Below the pieces are notes generated by a model. The model was not told the DNA's origin. It was given only the letters and a program-made list of their open reading frames with translations, and made no database searches. 49,730 nucleotides of DNA from Spirochaetaceae bacterium (lineage in GTDB: Bacteria; Spirochaetota; Spirochaetia; SZUA-6; DRHE01), in assembly GCA_020353535.1 (NCBI GenBank), contig CP070696.1, forward strand, positions 1,202,486-1,252,215, written 5' to 3'. The translations under genes and the position numbers were made by a program. Of this stretch, positions 41,888-49,730 are shown one piece after another (the stretch's first letter is position 1; each line of letters opens with the position of its first letter).

Positions 41888-44014
41888 TTAGAGGGGTAGC
41901 TGGACCAGGAAAGTCGTTCCCTTGTTCCCGGTCTCATAGGTCAATCTGCCGCCCAGCTCTTTAACGATGCTGTGTACGATGGACAGACCCAGCCCCTCAT
42001 GACCTTTGGAGCTGGTGTACGGTTCGAACAGCGTGGGCTGCAAAGTTTCCGGAATGCCGCTTCCTTGGTCGCGGATCAGCACCTCTATGCTCGGAGGCTC
42101 CCCTTCCCGGTGGCGGGTATCGAAGCTGATAGTACCGCCGTCCGACATCGCCTCCACGGCGTTTTTCAACAGGTTGATGAACACCTGTTTGAGCTTGTTG
42201 GAATCCGAGCTCACCAGGGGAATGTTTTCATCCAAATTAAGTTCCAACGTGATTTTGGATCGCTGTTGAAGGGATTCCTGAGATATTCTGGCAAGATCCC
42301 GGAGGATTCCGTTGATGTCCACCGGTTCTTTCACGCTTAGGCGCCCTTGAGAGAAGCTGGAGAGCTCCCCTATGATCTGAGTTACCCGACGGATCTCCTC
42401 CCGAACGATGCGCAGATCTTCCTGGGCCGACTCGTTGCCCGAAAGCTTGCCGGCCAGGATGCTGAGGTAGTTGTTGATGATACCCAGCGGATTGTGGGCT
42501 TCGTGCACAACCTTTTTGGCAAGCAGCGATGTGGCGGACATCCTCTCTTCCCGGATGCGTTCGACCTGCACCTGGCGGGTCTGGAAGCGAAACAATGCCA
42601 GGGAGGCAAGATTGAGGAACATGGTGAGGAACTTTCTCTTGGTATACAGCACTTCTCGCCCGCTGCGCTGGATTCCGATGATCAGAACGCCCAACCGATC
42701 CTCCCCCACCCGCATCGGTAGACAGACCATCCCCTCCGCCCCGAGGAATCGAACTAGTTGTTCGTCCAAAATGCTCAATACGGCTTTGTTGTCGAAGGTA
42801 TCCACGATCCGCTGCTGAACCAGCGCTTTCACAAGAAGGCTGGTCTCCTCCCGAAAAGGAATAGAGAGATCCCGGATGACATCCTCCTGATCCTCACTTC
42901 CCATAGTCACGCCCAGCAGGCTGTCTCCCCGGTATTGGAAATAGAAGAGGGAGTCCAAGTCGAATAGCAGCTGCATTCCCTGCCGCATGACCTGCAAAAT
43001 GCTTTTACCGTCTTCGGCTGCCAGGTAGGCTTCGGAGAAGCTTTGCAGCAGGGAGATATCCCGCACCCAGCCGGCCAGCTCCTCGTATTTCTTTCGGTCC
43101 TCCGGGCCAAGCGCTTGAGGCTGCTCCGCGGGAGTGCTGATCTCGATTTCCAGCGACTGGGCGATGCCCTGAACCTCCTTCTCCACCTCGTCGATCAGAT
43201 TCTCCAGTTCCTGCCTGGTCAGACCGAGTATTCGTTCACCTACCGTGATTCCCTCTACCCGTTCCTCGGAAACGATCGGACAGAGGCGATTGGCTACATA
43301 AACGGTTTGAACCAGCGGCGAGGCGTGAAGAATCCGATCCGGTTGGTCGTGATGGTAGAGGACGGCATCTGGCATGAAGGAATGCGGATCCCAGCGACGG
43401 ATCAGCCAGGCACCCGCCTCGGCATGGCCCAATCCGAAGTCCTGCTCCCCCTCGATCAGCTGAGTGGTTCGATAGGCTGAAGCTTTAAGGATGCTTTCAT
43501 ACTGAGATTCAAAATTGTTCCAGAGCACAATCTTACCGATGTCATGCATCAATCCCGCCAGGAAGGCCTCATCGGGACTGGGGTATTGGATGTGGAGGGC
43601 TAGTCTGCGGGCGATGGTTGCACAGCACAAACTATGCCACCAGAACAGCTTGAGGTTGAAGGCTGATTTCTTACTGGATCTGTGAAAAACCTGATAGACC
43701 GACGAGCTGATGGCGATGTTCTTCACCGCGTCCATTCCCAACAGCAGCAGGGCCTGGTCGATGGAGGTGATCTTTTGCTTCAGACTATAGTAGGCGGAGT
43801 TGACCAGACGCAGGAGTCGTTCGCTGATCGACGGATCTTTGTTGATTACCTTGGACAGATCCCGGATTCCCTTCTCCTCCTGGTTGCAGATATCGATCAG
43901 CTGCAACAGAATATGGGGCATCGTAGGCAAAGCTTTCGAGGTCTCGATTTTCTCTAAGAGAGGGTTCTCCATTATGCTCTCATTAATTCCCTCGGCAGTT
44001 CGCCTCTTAGACAC
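41888..44014 (-). CDS. HDOD-GAF-histidine kinase
   Basis: 708 residues. HDOD domain (about 20-220: SKALPTMPHILLQLIDICN...LLRLVNSAYYSLKQKITSIDQALLLLGMDAVKNIAIS, with FLAGLMHDIGKIVLW) is followed by a GAF-like domain (about 320-470) and a histidine kinase: H-box VHEAHNPLGIINNY, N-box NLLKNAVEAMSDGG, G-boxes IRDQGSGIPE and GHEGLGLSIVHSIV. It is a cytoplasmic two-component kinase; no response regulator lies next to it. GTG 44014 is 11 bp after the rodA stop, so it may be in the cell-shape operon; ATG 43972 is an alternative start. Confidence 0.88.
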   Translation of the reverse strand: MSKRRTAEGINESIMENPLLEKIETSKALPTMPHILLQLIDICNQEEKGIRDLSKVINKDPSISERLLRLVNSAYYSLKQKITSIDQALLLLGMDAVKNIAISSSVYQVFHRSSKKSAFNLKLFWWHSLCCATIARRLALHIQYPSPDEAFLAGLMHDIGKIVLWNNFESQYESILKASAYRTTQLIEGEQDFGLGHAEAGAWLIRRWDPHSFMPDAVLYHHDQPDRILHASPLVQTVYVANRLCPIVSEERVEGITVGERILGLTRQELENLIDEVEKEVQGIAQSLEIEISTPAEQPQALGPEDRKKYEELAGWVRDISLLQSFSEAYLAAEDGKSILQVMRQGMQLLFDLDSLFYFQYRGDSLLGVTMGSEDQEDVIRDLSIPFREETSLLVKALVQQRIVDTFDNKAVLSILDEQLVRFLGAEGMVCLPMRVGEDRLGVLIIGIQRSGREVLYTKRKFLTMFLNLASLALFRFQTRQVQVERIREERMSATSLLAKKVVHEAHNPLGIINNYLSILAGKLSGNESAQEDLRIVREEIRRVTQIIGELSSFSQGRLSVKEPVDINGILRDLARISQESLQQRSKITLELNLDENIPLVSSDSNKLKQVFINLLKNAVEAMSDGGTISFDTRHREGEPPSIEVLIRDQGSGIPETLQPTLFEPYTSSKGHEGLGLSIVHSIVKELGGRLTYETGNKGTTFLVQLPL

Positions 44015-44024
44015 TCATCTTTTT

Positions 44025-45335
44025 TTAGCTGCCGTAGCGTCTGAAGTAGAAGTTGAGCATCAGACCGATACAGATCAGTCCCGTCCAGAGCGAGGATCCG
44101 CCGTAGGAGAGAAAAAATAGGGGGATTCCCGTGATCGGCATAATCCCCATGGCCATACCGACGTTTACGATGACGTGAAAGAAAAACATGGCCACGATGC
44201 CAGCCCCTACCCGCATGGCGTACTCGTCTCGGGCGATGTACAGGATCCGGATTCCCCGCAACAGAATGATCAGAAACAGGGCGAATACCAGAAGACCACC
44301 TAGAAATCCCCACTCCTCGGCCAGGATGGAAAATATGAAATCGGTACTCTGCTGGGGAAGGAACTGGTAGTGACTCTGGGTCCCTTGGAGAAATCCCTTG
44401 CCCATGAATCCGCCGGAGCCCACGGCCGTCACCGACTGAATCAGGTTCCAGCCCGCTCCCTGGGGATCGATGCGGGGATTTAAAAATACAATAAAACGCA
44501 TGATCTGGTAATCCCTCAAGAACCGAACCACCAAAAGCGCACCGGCGTTGGCGAGCAACAGCAGAGAAGAGACGTATAGGATCCAGTAGAAGTACCTGCG
44601 TTTGAAGCCCCAGAAACCCCAGGCGGAAAGCAGGGCAATAACCAGCAGGGCGGCCAGGTAGTATCGTGCCATCTGGAAGTCGGTGAACATCGAAAGCAGG
44701 GTCGCCTCCCGACCCACGATCCACTGCTCATAGAGAGGCAGCACCGCCAGGATGATGGTCAGCAAGCCCGCTGCGGTCAGGAAGACCAGATGTCGCAATT
44801 TGGCCCCGGATATGAAGGCCACGAACAGAAAGATCGGAATATACACCAGGGCGGTGCCCATATCCGGCTGCAGGAGGATCAAGCCTATCGGCAGCACGAC
44901 GATGGCCAAGCCAAGTAGAAAACGGGGCAGCTCCCGTATCCCCTTGCCGATTCCCGTGAGGTAGCTGGCCAGAAAGAGAATCGTGCTGATTTTGGCGAAC
45001 TCCGACGGCTGAATCCCGAACTCCCCGACTCCGATCCAGGAGCGGGCTCCGTGGACCTCTCTGCCGATGAAGGGGGTTACCAGCAGGAGAACCACCATAA
45101 AGCCGTAAAAGTAGATGGACAGGCGCCGCAGTCGATGAAAATCGATGAGAATCACTCCGGTCATCAGCAGCAAGCCGCTACCGGCCCAGATCAGCTGCTT
45201 CACATATTCGTTGGAAAGCTGCATGCCCGTGAAGCTCATGCCGCTGGAATACACAAACAGGATTCCCACCAACAGCAGGATCAGGGTAGCCCCGAGAAGG
45301 ATGAAATCAAAGGCGAACAGGGATACCCGCTTCAT
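44025..45335 (-). CDS. rodA: Rod-shape SEDS protein RodA
   Basis: 436-residue SEDS glycosyltransferase (RodA/FtsW/SpoVE). About ten hydrophobic segments; the conserved features GVILIDFHRLRRLSIYFYG, IQPSEFAKI, LIRPDMGTALVY-like LLQPDMGTALVYIPI and the end FHVIVNVGMAMGIMPITGIPLFFLSYGGSS are present. It polymerises lipid II with PBP2. The ATG overlaps the mrdA stop (ATGA). The position after mreBCD-mrdA supports RodA over FtsW. Confidence 0.95.
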   Translation of the reverse strand: MKRVSLFAFDFILLGATLILLLVGILFVYSSGMSFTGMQLSNEYVKQLIWAGSGLLLMTGVILIDFHRLRRLSIYFYGFMVVLLLVTPFIGREVHGARSWIGVGEFGIQPSEFAKISTILFLASYLTGIGKGIRELPRFLLGLAIVVLPIGLILLQPDMGTALVYIPIFLFVAFISGAKLRHLVFLTAAGLLTIILAVLPLYEQWIVGREATLLSMFTDFQMARYYLAALLVIALLSAWGFWGFKRRYFYWILYVSSLLLLANAGALLVVRFLRDYQIMRFIVFLNPRIDPQGAGWNLIQSVTAVGSGGFMGKGFLQGTQSHYQFLPQQSTDFIFSILAEEWGFLGGLLVFALFLIILLRGIRILYIARDEYAMRVGAGIVAMFFFHVIVNVGMAMGIMPITGIPLFFLSYGGSSLWTGLICIGLMLNFYFRRYGS

Positions 45336-47329
45336 CGGGTCTCCTCATCGGCAGACGGCTCGACCGCTCCAAGCGGCGGGATGCTGCCGCCTCCCGGGGC
45401 AAGAGCACCTGCGGAGGTACTGTCCTCCCCGGAGGTGCCGCCCTCCCCGGAGGTGCCGCCCTCGGTAGCAGCAGCCCTCAAGGCTTGTTGCTGCTGGATG
45501 TACCACCAGGGTTTGATCGTTTCCACCGCCTCCTCGTATGTCTGATTGGCAAAGATCCCCTGGAAGATCACATTGGCGGCCTTGGGCGCCCACCACTCCC
45601 ACTCGTTCTCCGCCTCCACCATGACCGCAACCACCACCCGTTCATCCGGATCGTCAGTCTGATAGGGGGCATAGGCGGCGAACCAGGAGTGCCAGCGCTC
45701 CTCGTAGCCCGCCTCGCCGGTTCCGGTCTTCCCCGCCACCTCGACCGCATCGGTGGTAAGCACCACCTCCGCCGTACCCTCGGTAATGACTCCGCGCATA
45801 GCCCGCTGGACGACCTCGAAGGTCTCCCTGCGAATCGGGCTGACATGCAGAATCTCCGGCTCCACCTCCCGTATGAGATCGCCGGTCTGGGGATCCCGCA
45901 CTTCTTTGAGCACGTGCGGGCGGAACACCCTCCCTTCGTTTACGATCATGGCGATCACATTGGCAAGCTGAATGGGGGTGACCAGGAGGTAGCCCTGGCC
46001 GATGGAGATGTTCAGCGTGTCCCCCCCAAGCCAGATCATCGCCTGGGTCCGCTGCTTCCACTCCGGCGTGGGAAGAAATCCGAGGGTTTCACCGGGGAGG
46101 TCGACTCCGCTGATTTGCCCCAAGCCAAACTCCCGTGAGTAATACACGATGCGTTCGATCCCCAGCTCATCACCGACCGTGTAGAAATATACGTCGCAGG
46201 ATTCGGCCAGGCCGCCGAACAGCTCCAGGGAACCGTGGCCTACCTTGCTGTGACAGCGGAATATCCGGTCTCCGTAGAAGATCTCTCCGGTACAGGTAAC
46301 CTGTCGGGTAATGGGGAAAACCTCTTCCTCCACCAGAGCGGTGGACATAATCACCTTGAAGGTCGATGCCGGCGGGTAGGAGGATTGAATGGCCCGGTTG
46401 ATAAAGGGAAAGGTCGGATCGAGGGACAGCCGGGTGAACTCCCGGGATCCCTTTTCCGTGAAGAAAAGATTCGCGTCATAGTAGGGATAAGACACCATGG
46501 CCAGGACTTCACCGGTGGACGGTTTGAGCACCACCACCGACCCGATTCGTTCCCCAAGGGCTTTCTCACAGAGCAGTTGAATCCTTCTGTCGATGGTCAG
46601 AACCAAGTTCTTTCCCGGTTCCGGCGGAATGTCCTCTTCGGCCTTTGCCTTCAGATACATCTCGCGGACATCGACCGTGCGAAAACGGGTTCCGTCTTTT
46701 CCCCGCAAGAGCAGGTCGTACTGCTTTTCCACCCCACTCTTGCCCAGCACCGTACCAAAACTATAACCCTGGTTGTAGAGCACCTGAATCTCTTCGCGGT
46801 TGATGTCTCCCACATAGCCGATCACATGGGAAAGAGAAGCCATGGCCAGGTAGTTGCGGATCGGTTTGTTGTGCCAGGCCACCCCAGGGAAATCCGACAG
46901 ATGCTCGGCCAGAAAGGCGATGGTCTCAAACCCCACCCCACCCTTCAACTCGATGGGCTGGTAGAGGTGGTAGTACTTCGGGGGGACTTTGACTTCTATA
47001 TCCTCCACGGATATCCCGAGGGCGGCGGCGATCCGTTCGAATAATTCCGTTCTGCGTTCAGCCGGTACTTCGGCGGGGATCAGATCCACGGCAAAGGAGT
47101 CCTGGTTGACGACCAGGGGAAAGTCGTAGTGCCGATCGAAGATCTCCCCACGCTGAGCCGGGATGGGGAGCTCCCGCCGGACCACAGCCCGAGCACGGCG
47201 CTTGAACTCCCAGCCCCGAATAACCTGGAGGTAGAACAACTGTCCGAGGAGGAGCGCGAACACAAGCGTCACCGCCACCCCGAGGGCGATAGTGCGATTT
47301 TTTACCTGAGCACTAGAATCGGGACTCAT
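45332..47329 (-). CDS. mrdA: Penicillin-binding protein 2
   Basis: PBP2 transpeptidase of the elongation machinery, 665 residues from ATG 47329, which overlaps the mreD stop (ATGA) and has AAGGA six bases before it. An N-terminal transmembrane helix (IALGVAVTLVFALLLGQLFYLQV) precedes the pedestal domain and the transpeptidase: SxxK in PASTFK, SxN as SCD, KTG in VAGKTGTGE. The tail past the catalytic domain is a low-complexity Gly/Ser/Thr/Pro stretch with an 18-bp repeat (GGTSGE) that may vary in length. The open frame extends upstream to 47425 but that is inside mreD. Confidence 0.95.
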   Translation of the reverse strand: MSPDSSAQVKNRTIALGVAVTLVFALLLGQLFYLQVIRGWEFKRRARAVVRRELPIPAQRGEIFDRHYDFPLVVNQDSFAVDLIPAEVPAERRTELFERIAAALGISVEDIEVKVPPKYYHLYQPIELKGGVGFETIAFLAEHLSDFPGVAWHNKPIRNYLAMASLSHVIGYVGDINREEIQVLYNQGYSFGTVLGKSGVEKQYDLLLRGKDGTRFRTVDVREMYLKAKAEEDIPPEPGKNLVLTIDRRIQLLCEKALGERIGSVVVLKPSTGEVLAMVSYPYYDANLFFTEKGSREFTRLSLDPTFPFINRAIQSSYPPASTFKVIMSTALVEEEVFPITRQVTCTGEIFYGDRIFRCHSKVGHGSLELFGGLAESCDVYFYTVGDELGIERIVYYSREFGLGQISGVDLPGETLGFLPTPEWKQRTQAMIWLGGDTLNISIGQGYLLVTPIQLANVIAMIVNEGRVFRPHVLKEVRDPQTGDLIREVEPEILHVSPIRRETFEVVQRAMRGVITEGTAEVVLTTDAVEVAGKTGTGEAGYEERWHSWFAAYAPYQTDDPDERVVVAVMVEAENEWEWWAPKAANVIFQGIFANQTYEEAVETIKPWWYIQQQQALRAAATEGGTSGEGGTSGEDSTSAGALAPGGGSIPPLGAVEPSADEETR
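45413..45466. repeat. Three 18-bp tandem repeats in the PBP2 tail
   Basis: Units begin at 45413, 45431 and 45449 (core GGAGGTGCCGCCCTCCCC on the plus strand). They are in frame and encode GGTSGE units in the C-terminal tail. Confidence 0.85.
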
Positions 47330-47841
47330 ATCCATTCCTTGTTCTGCGGTTTGAGGACTTTCAGCAATCCCAGAAGCGCAAACAGAAAGGGGGCTAACAC
47401 GGCGTTGTATCCCAGCTCTATCCAAAGCGGACCGGCAAACACCCGGAATCCTTCCGCGGGAATCGACAAGAAGGTCACCAGAAGCGAAGAGACGAGGGCC
47501 TTGAACAGCGTTGCGATGACCGTCAGCAGTACGGGCATGAGAATGGGATCGACGAAAATGCTGCCGACGGTGAGACCGTAGAGGAAACCGATCACAGTGC
47601 GCATGAAAGCGTGAAATCCCAACGGAGAAAGACTCAAGACATCCTCGATTACCCCCGTGGCGAATCCGCTGAGTTGGGCGGTCATACTGCCCCTGCGGAT
47701 GGCAACAAATACGAGAATGATCAATCCCAAGTCAGGGATCACTCCCCGAATGGCCACCCAATGCAGCAGTGTGCTCTGTAGTACGATCGCCAGGGCGATC
47801 ATCCCCGTAGAGAGCAGAAATGCCTTTAGATCCCGACTCAT
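47326..47841 (-). CDS. mreD: Rod-shape membrane protein MreD
   Basis: 171 residues with five or so transmembrane helices, as in MreD. The sequence RGVIPDLGLIILVFVAIRRGSMTAQLSGFATGVIEDVLSLSPLGFHAF is typical. The start overlaps the mreC stop (ATGA). It works with MreB and MreC in the elongasome. Confidence 0.9.
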   Translation of the reverse strand: MSRDLKAFLLSTGMIALAIVLQSTLLHWVAIRGVIPDLGLIILVFVAIRRGSMTAQLSGFATGVIEDVLSLSPLGFHAFMRTVIGFLYGLTVGSIFVDPILMPVLLTVIATLFKALVSSLLVTFLSIPAEGFRVFAGPLWIELGYNAVLAPFLFALLGLLKVLKPQNKEWI

Positions 47842-48686
47842 TTCTGTTCCGCGTCGATGATATAGACGAACTCCAATCGGGAAAAATCGACAATCGGTTC
47901 AATCTCCAGTTCCAGAGAAGCTTCATACCCTTTTGCCGTCATCTCCCTGACCCGACCTATATGGATACCTTCGGGGAAAAGCTGTCCCATGCCCGAGGTA
48001 ATGACCAGCTCCCCGTATTGCACTTCCTTCACCGCCAGCTTTTTCACGTAGCTCATGGTGAGCATGGCCCCTCCGCCCTGACTGCCGGCGATCAACCCGT
48101 CGAATCTCGAGCTCTGCAGGCGGGCGGCTACGTAGGAGGCGGGATCGGTAATAGGCTGCACCATCGATGAGACCAGGGAAACCAGCACCACCCGGCCCAC
48201 CAATCCCTGCAATCCTCCCTGAAAGGCGATTACGGGCATTCCTTCCTGCATCCCATGGATGCTGCCGCGGTTGACCGCGATCGTAGAAAATTGATTGCCC
48301 GGGTCCCTGGCAATCACCTGGGCGGATATGTAGCGAAAGGGCAACGTTTCCGAGAAGCCCAACTGCGCTCGTAACTCCTGATTCTCCCGACGCAGCTCGG
48401 CAAGATCGCGAGAAACCCGCTCGTATTCCATCAGCCTTTCCCGGGCTTCCTCCAGCTCGTTACGCAGGCGCTGGAGCTCGCGGATCGAGGTCACGGTTTC
48501 GGTGAACCAATCGCTGACCGCGTGAACGGAAAGTTGAAATACGGAGAAGAAGGTTTGTCCCACCTTCTTCGGCTGCAGTACCACATTGCGGTTGGAAAAC
48601 AACATCAGCAGCAGGCAGAGAAGCAAAATCGCCGCAAAGGTGACGCCGTTTTTGTTCTTCCGGACGAAGCTGGAAATACCCGGCAT
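47838..48686 (-). CDS. mreC: Rod-shape determining protein MreC
   Basis: 282 residues: N-terminal membrane helix (GVTFAAILLLCLLLMLFSN), a periplasmic coiled coil (REL..LRNELEEARERLMEYERVSRDLAELRRENQELRAQ) and the MreC beta domains (ISAQVIARDPGNQFSTIAVNRGSIHGMQEGMPVIA, GLVGRVVLVSLVSSMVQPITDPASYVAARLQSSR). It links MreB to PBP2. The start is 9 bp after the mreB stop. Confidence 0.95.
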   Translation of the reverse strand: MPGISSFVRKNKNGVTFAAILLLCLLLMLFSNRNVVLQPKKVGQTFFSVFQLSVHAVSDWFTETVTSIRELQRLRNELEEARERLMEYERVSRDLAELRRENQELRAQLGFSETLPFRYISAQVIARDPGNQFSTIAVNRGSIHGMQEGMPVIAFQGGLQGLVGRVVLVSLVSSMVQPITDPASYVAARLQSSRFDGLIAGSQGGGAMLTMSYVKKLAVKEVQYGELVITSGMGQLFPEGIHIGRVREMTAKGYEASLELEIEPIVDFSRLEFVYIIDAEQK

Positions 48687-48695
48687 AATGTTCGT

Positions 48696-49730
48696 CTAGT
48701 AGCGCACGTTGTAGAATCGCTTACCCATGTCTTTGAGATTTTCAAGGAACATCCCCGCTCCCAAAGCGACACACAGCAGGGGATTTTCCGCCAGGATGAC
48801 CGGCACCCCGGTTTCCTTAGATACGAGCTTGGGAAATCCCTTGAGCAGCGATCCCCCTCCGGTCATTACGATTCCCCGCTCGACGATATCGGCGGCAAGC
48901 TCAGGGGGAGTTTCCCCAAGGGTTTTCTTGATCTCTTCGATCACCTGATAGGTAGGCTCCTTCAAGGCTTCCCGAACCTCCACCGAATCCATCTCCAGAC
49001 GCCGTGGAAGCCCGGTGATGGCGTCCGTACCCTTGATCTCCATCTTTTCGATAGTTTTCTCGGGAGAGGTGTTGCCGATGGTTATTTTGACGTTCTCCGC
49101 AGTCTGGTCGCCGATTATGAGGTTGTGGATGTTGCGAACGTGCTTGATGATCGCCTCGTCGAACTCGTCCCCTCCCAGGCGTATGGCGTTGGCTACGACT
49201 ATTCCACCGAGGGAGATCACGGAAATCTCGGTGGTTCCGCCGCCGACATCGCAGAGCATGTGGCCCGCCGGTTCAAGAATGGGGATATTGGCACCAAGGG
49301 CTGCGGCCATCGATTCCTCGATCAGATAGACTTCTCGGGCACCGGCCTGTTCGGCGCTCTCCCGTACGGCTCGCTTCTCTACCTCCGTAATGCAGGTGGG
49401 CACGCCGATCACCATGCGCGGCTTCACCAGCCAACGCCGCTGAATAACCTTGGAGATGAAAAAGCGTATCATTTTCTCGGTTGTCTCGAAGTCGGCGATC
49501 ACCCCATCCCTCATGGGACGAATCGCGATGATGTCTCCGGGGGTTTTCCAGAGCATACGCTTTGCCTCCGTACCCACGGCCACAACCCGCTTGGTGCCGC
49601 GCTCTACGGCCACAACCGAAGGTTCGGAAAGCACGATCCCCTTGCCCTTCACGTGCACCAGGGTGTTGCAGGTGCCGAGATCGATTCCGATATCTGCTGA
49701 AAAGGCTTCAAACATCTTGCCAAGCCCCAT
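48696..49730 (-). CDS. mreB: Rod-shape determining protein MreB
   Basis: Bacterial actin MreB, up to 344 residues. [30 protein letters not shown], phosphate-binding and adenosine segments ([80 protein letters not shown]) are all in place. The frame begins at the window edge (ATG 49730); ATG 49715 ([14 protein letters not shown]) fits the family start better. First visible gene of the mreBCD-mrdA-rodA operon; the promoter lies outside the window. Confidence 0.96.
   Translation of the reverse strand: MGLGKMFEAFSADIGIDLGTCNTLVHVKGKGIVLSEPSVVAVERGTKRVVAVGTEAKRMLWKTPGDIIAIRPMRDGVIADFETTEKMIRFFISKVIQRRWLVKPRMVIGVPTCITEVEKRAVRESAEQAGAREVYLIEESMAAALGANIPILEPAGHMLCDVGGGTTEISVISLGGIVVANAIRLGGDEFDEAIIKHVRNIHNLIIGDQTAENVKITIGNTSPEKTIEKMEIKGTDAITGLPRRLEMDSVEVREALKEPTYQVIEEIKKTLGETPPELAADIVERGIVMTGGGSLLKGFPKLVSKETGVPVILAENPLLCVALGAGMFLENLKDMGKRFYNVRY

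Noticed and set aside
1..49730. CRISPR array, rRNA operon or plasmid replication origin
   Set aside because: No set of regularly spaced identical repeats, no rRNA-like sequence and no DnaA-box or iteron cluster was seen by eye.

Overview
The window looks like chromosome from a free-living or loosely host-associated spirochaete with GC-rich DNA. The evidence is a periplasmic-flagellar outer-layer protein FlaA, a spiroSPASM-type radical SAM protein, a UPF0164-family protein, a Rex repressor, many Spirochaetota-type secreted or lipidated proteins of unknown role, and an mreBCD-mrdA-rodA cell-shape operon. I could not run a search, so the phylum call rests on family recognition only.

Left flank (1-5460): a fused BMP/CsgG-like lipoprotein; a decayed IS66-family insertion with a frameshifted tnpA; an isolated membrane methyltransferase; a tyrosine integrase immediately beside the 3' end of a tRNA-Val gene. 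Together 2004-5338 reads as a tRNA-associated island or its remnant. Next comes a divergent pair (5593-6992) of a CheX-like protein and a receiver-PilZ protein, then an outer-membrane-like protein, a structured intergenic stretch ending in a terminator, and flaA with its own promoter overlapped by an inverted repeat.

Centre-left (9857-18452, all minus strand): a tightly packed operon with overlapping or nearly touching genes, in transcription order spiroSPASM radical SAM protein, glycosyltransferase-like protein, SpsF-like cytidylyltransferase, SpsG/PseG-like protein fused to a methyltransferase, ATP-grasp ligase, N-acetylmuramoyl-L-alanine amidase and a GerMN membrane protein. This is the best candidate for an undescribed system: an envelope or flagellar glycan/peptide modification pathway translationally coupled to a peptidoglycan hydrolase. 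It is divergent from xseA-xseB.

Centre (20196-38211): DUF192 lipoprotein, secreted protein, cyclic-nucleotide-binding protein and RCK potassium channel; a PEGA-domain lipoprotein; a zinc-ribbon membrane protein; a diverged YchF-like GTPase; a CBM9-like secreted protein; then a giant sensor phosphatase (propeller ectodomain, HAMP, SpoIIE/PP2C) co-transcribed with a 1000-residue periplasmic repeat protein, divergent from a UPF0164 protein and rex.

Right flank (38300-49730, minus strand): mreB-mreC-mreD-mrdA-rodA with ATGA overlaps, followed by an HDOD-GAF-histidine kinase, a Nudix hydrolase and a DnaE2-like polymerase whose start region is covered by a perfect 14-bp inverted repeat.

Recurring themes are short GC-rich tandem repeats (14, 15, 18 and 20 bp) at convergent gene ends or in protein linkers and tails, and paired poly-G/C tracts inside two genes. 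No rRNA, CRISPR array or complete transposon was seen.
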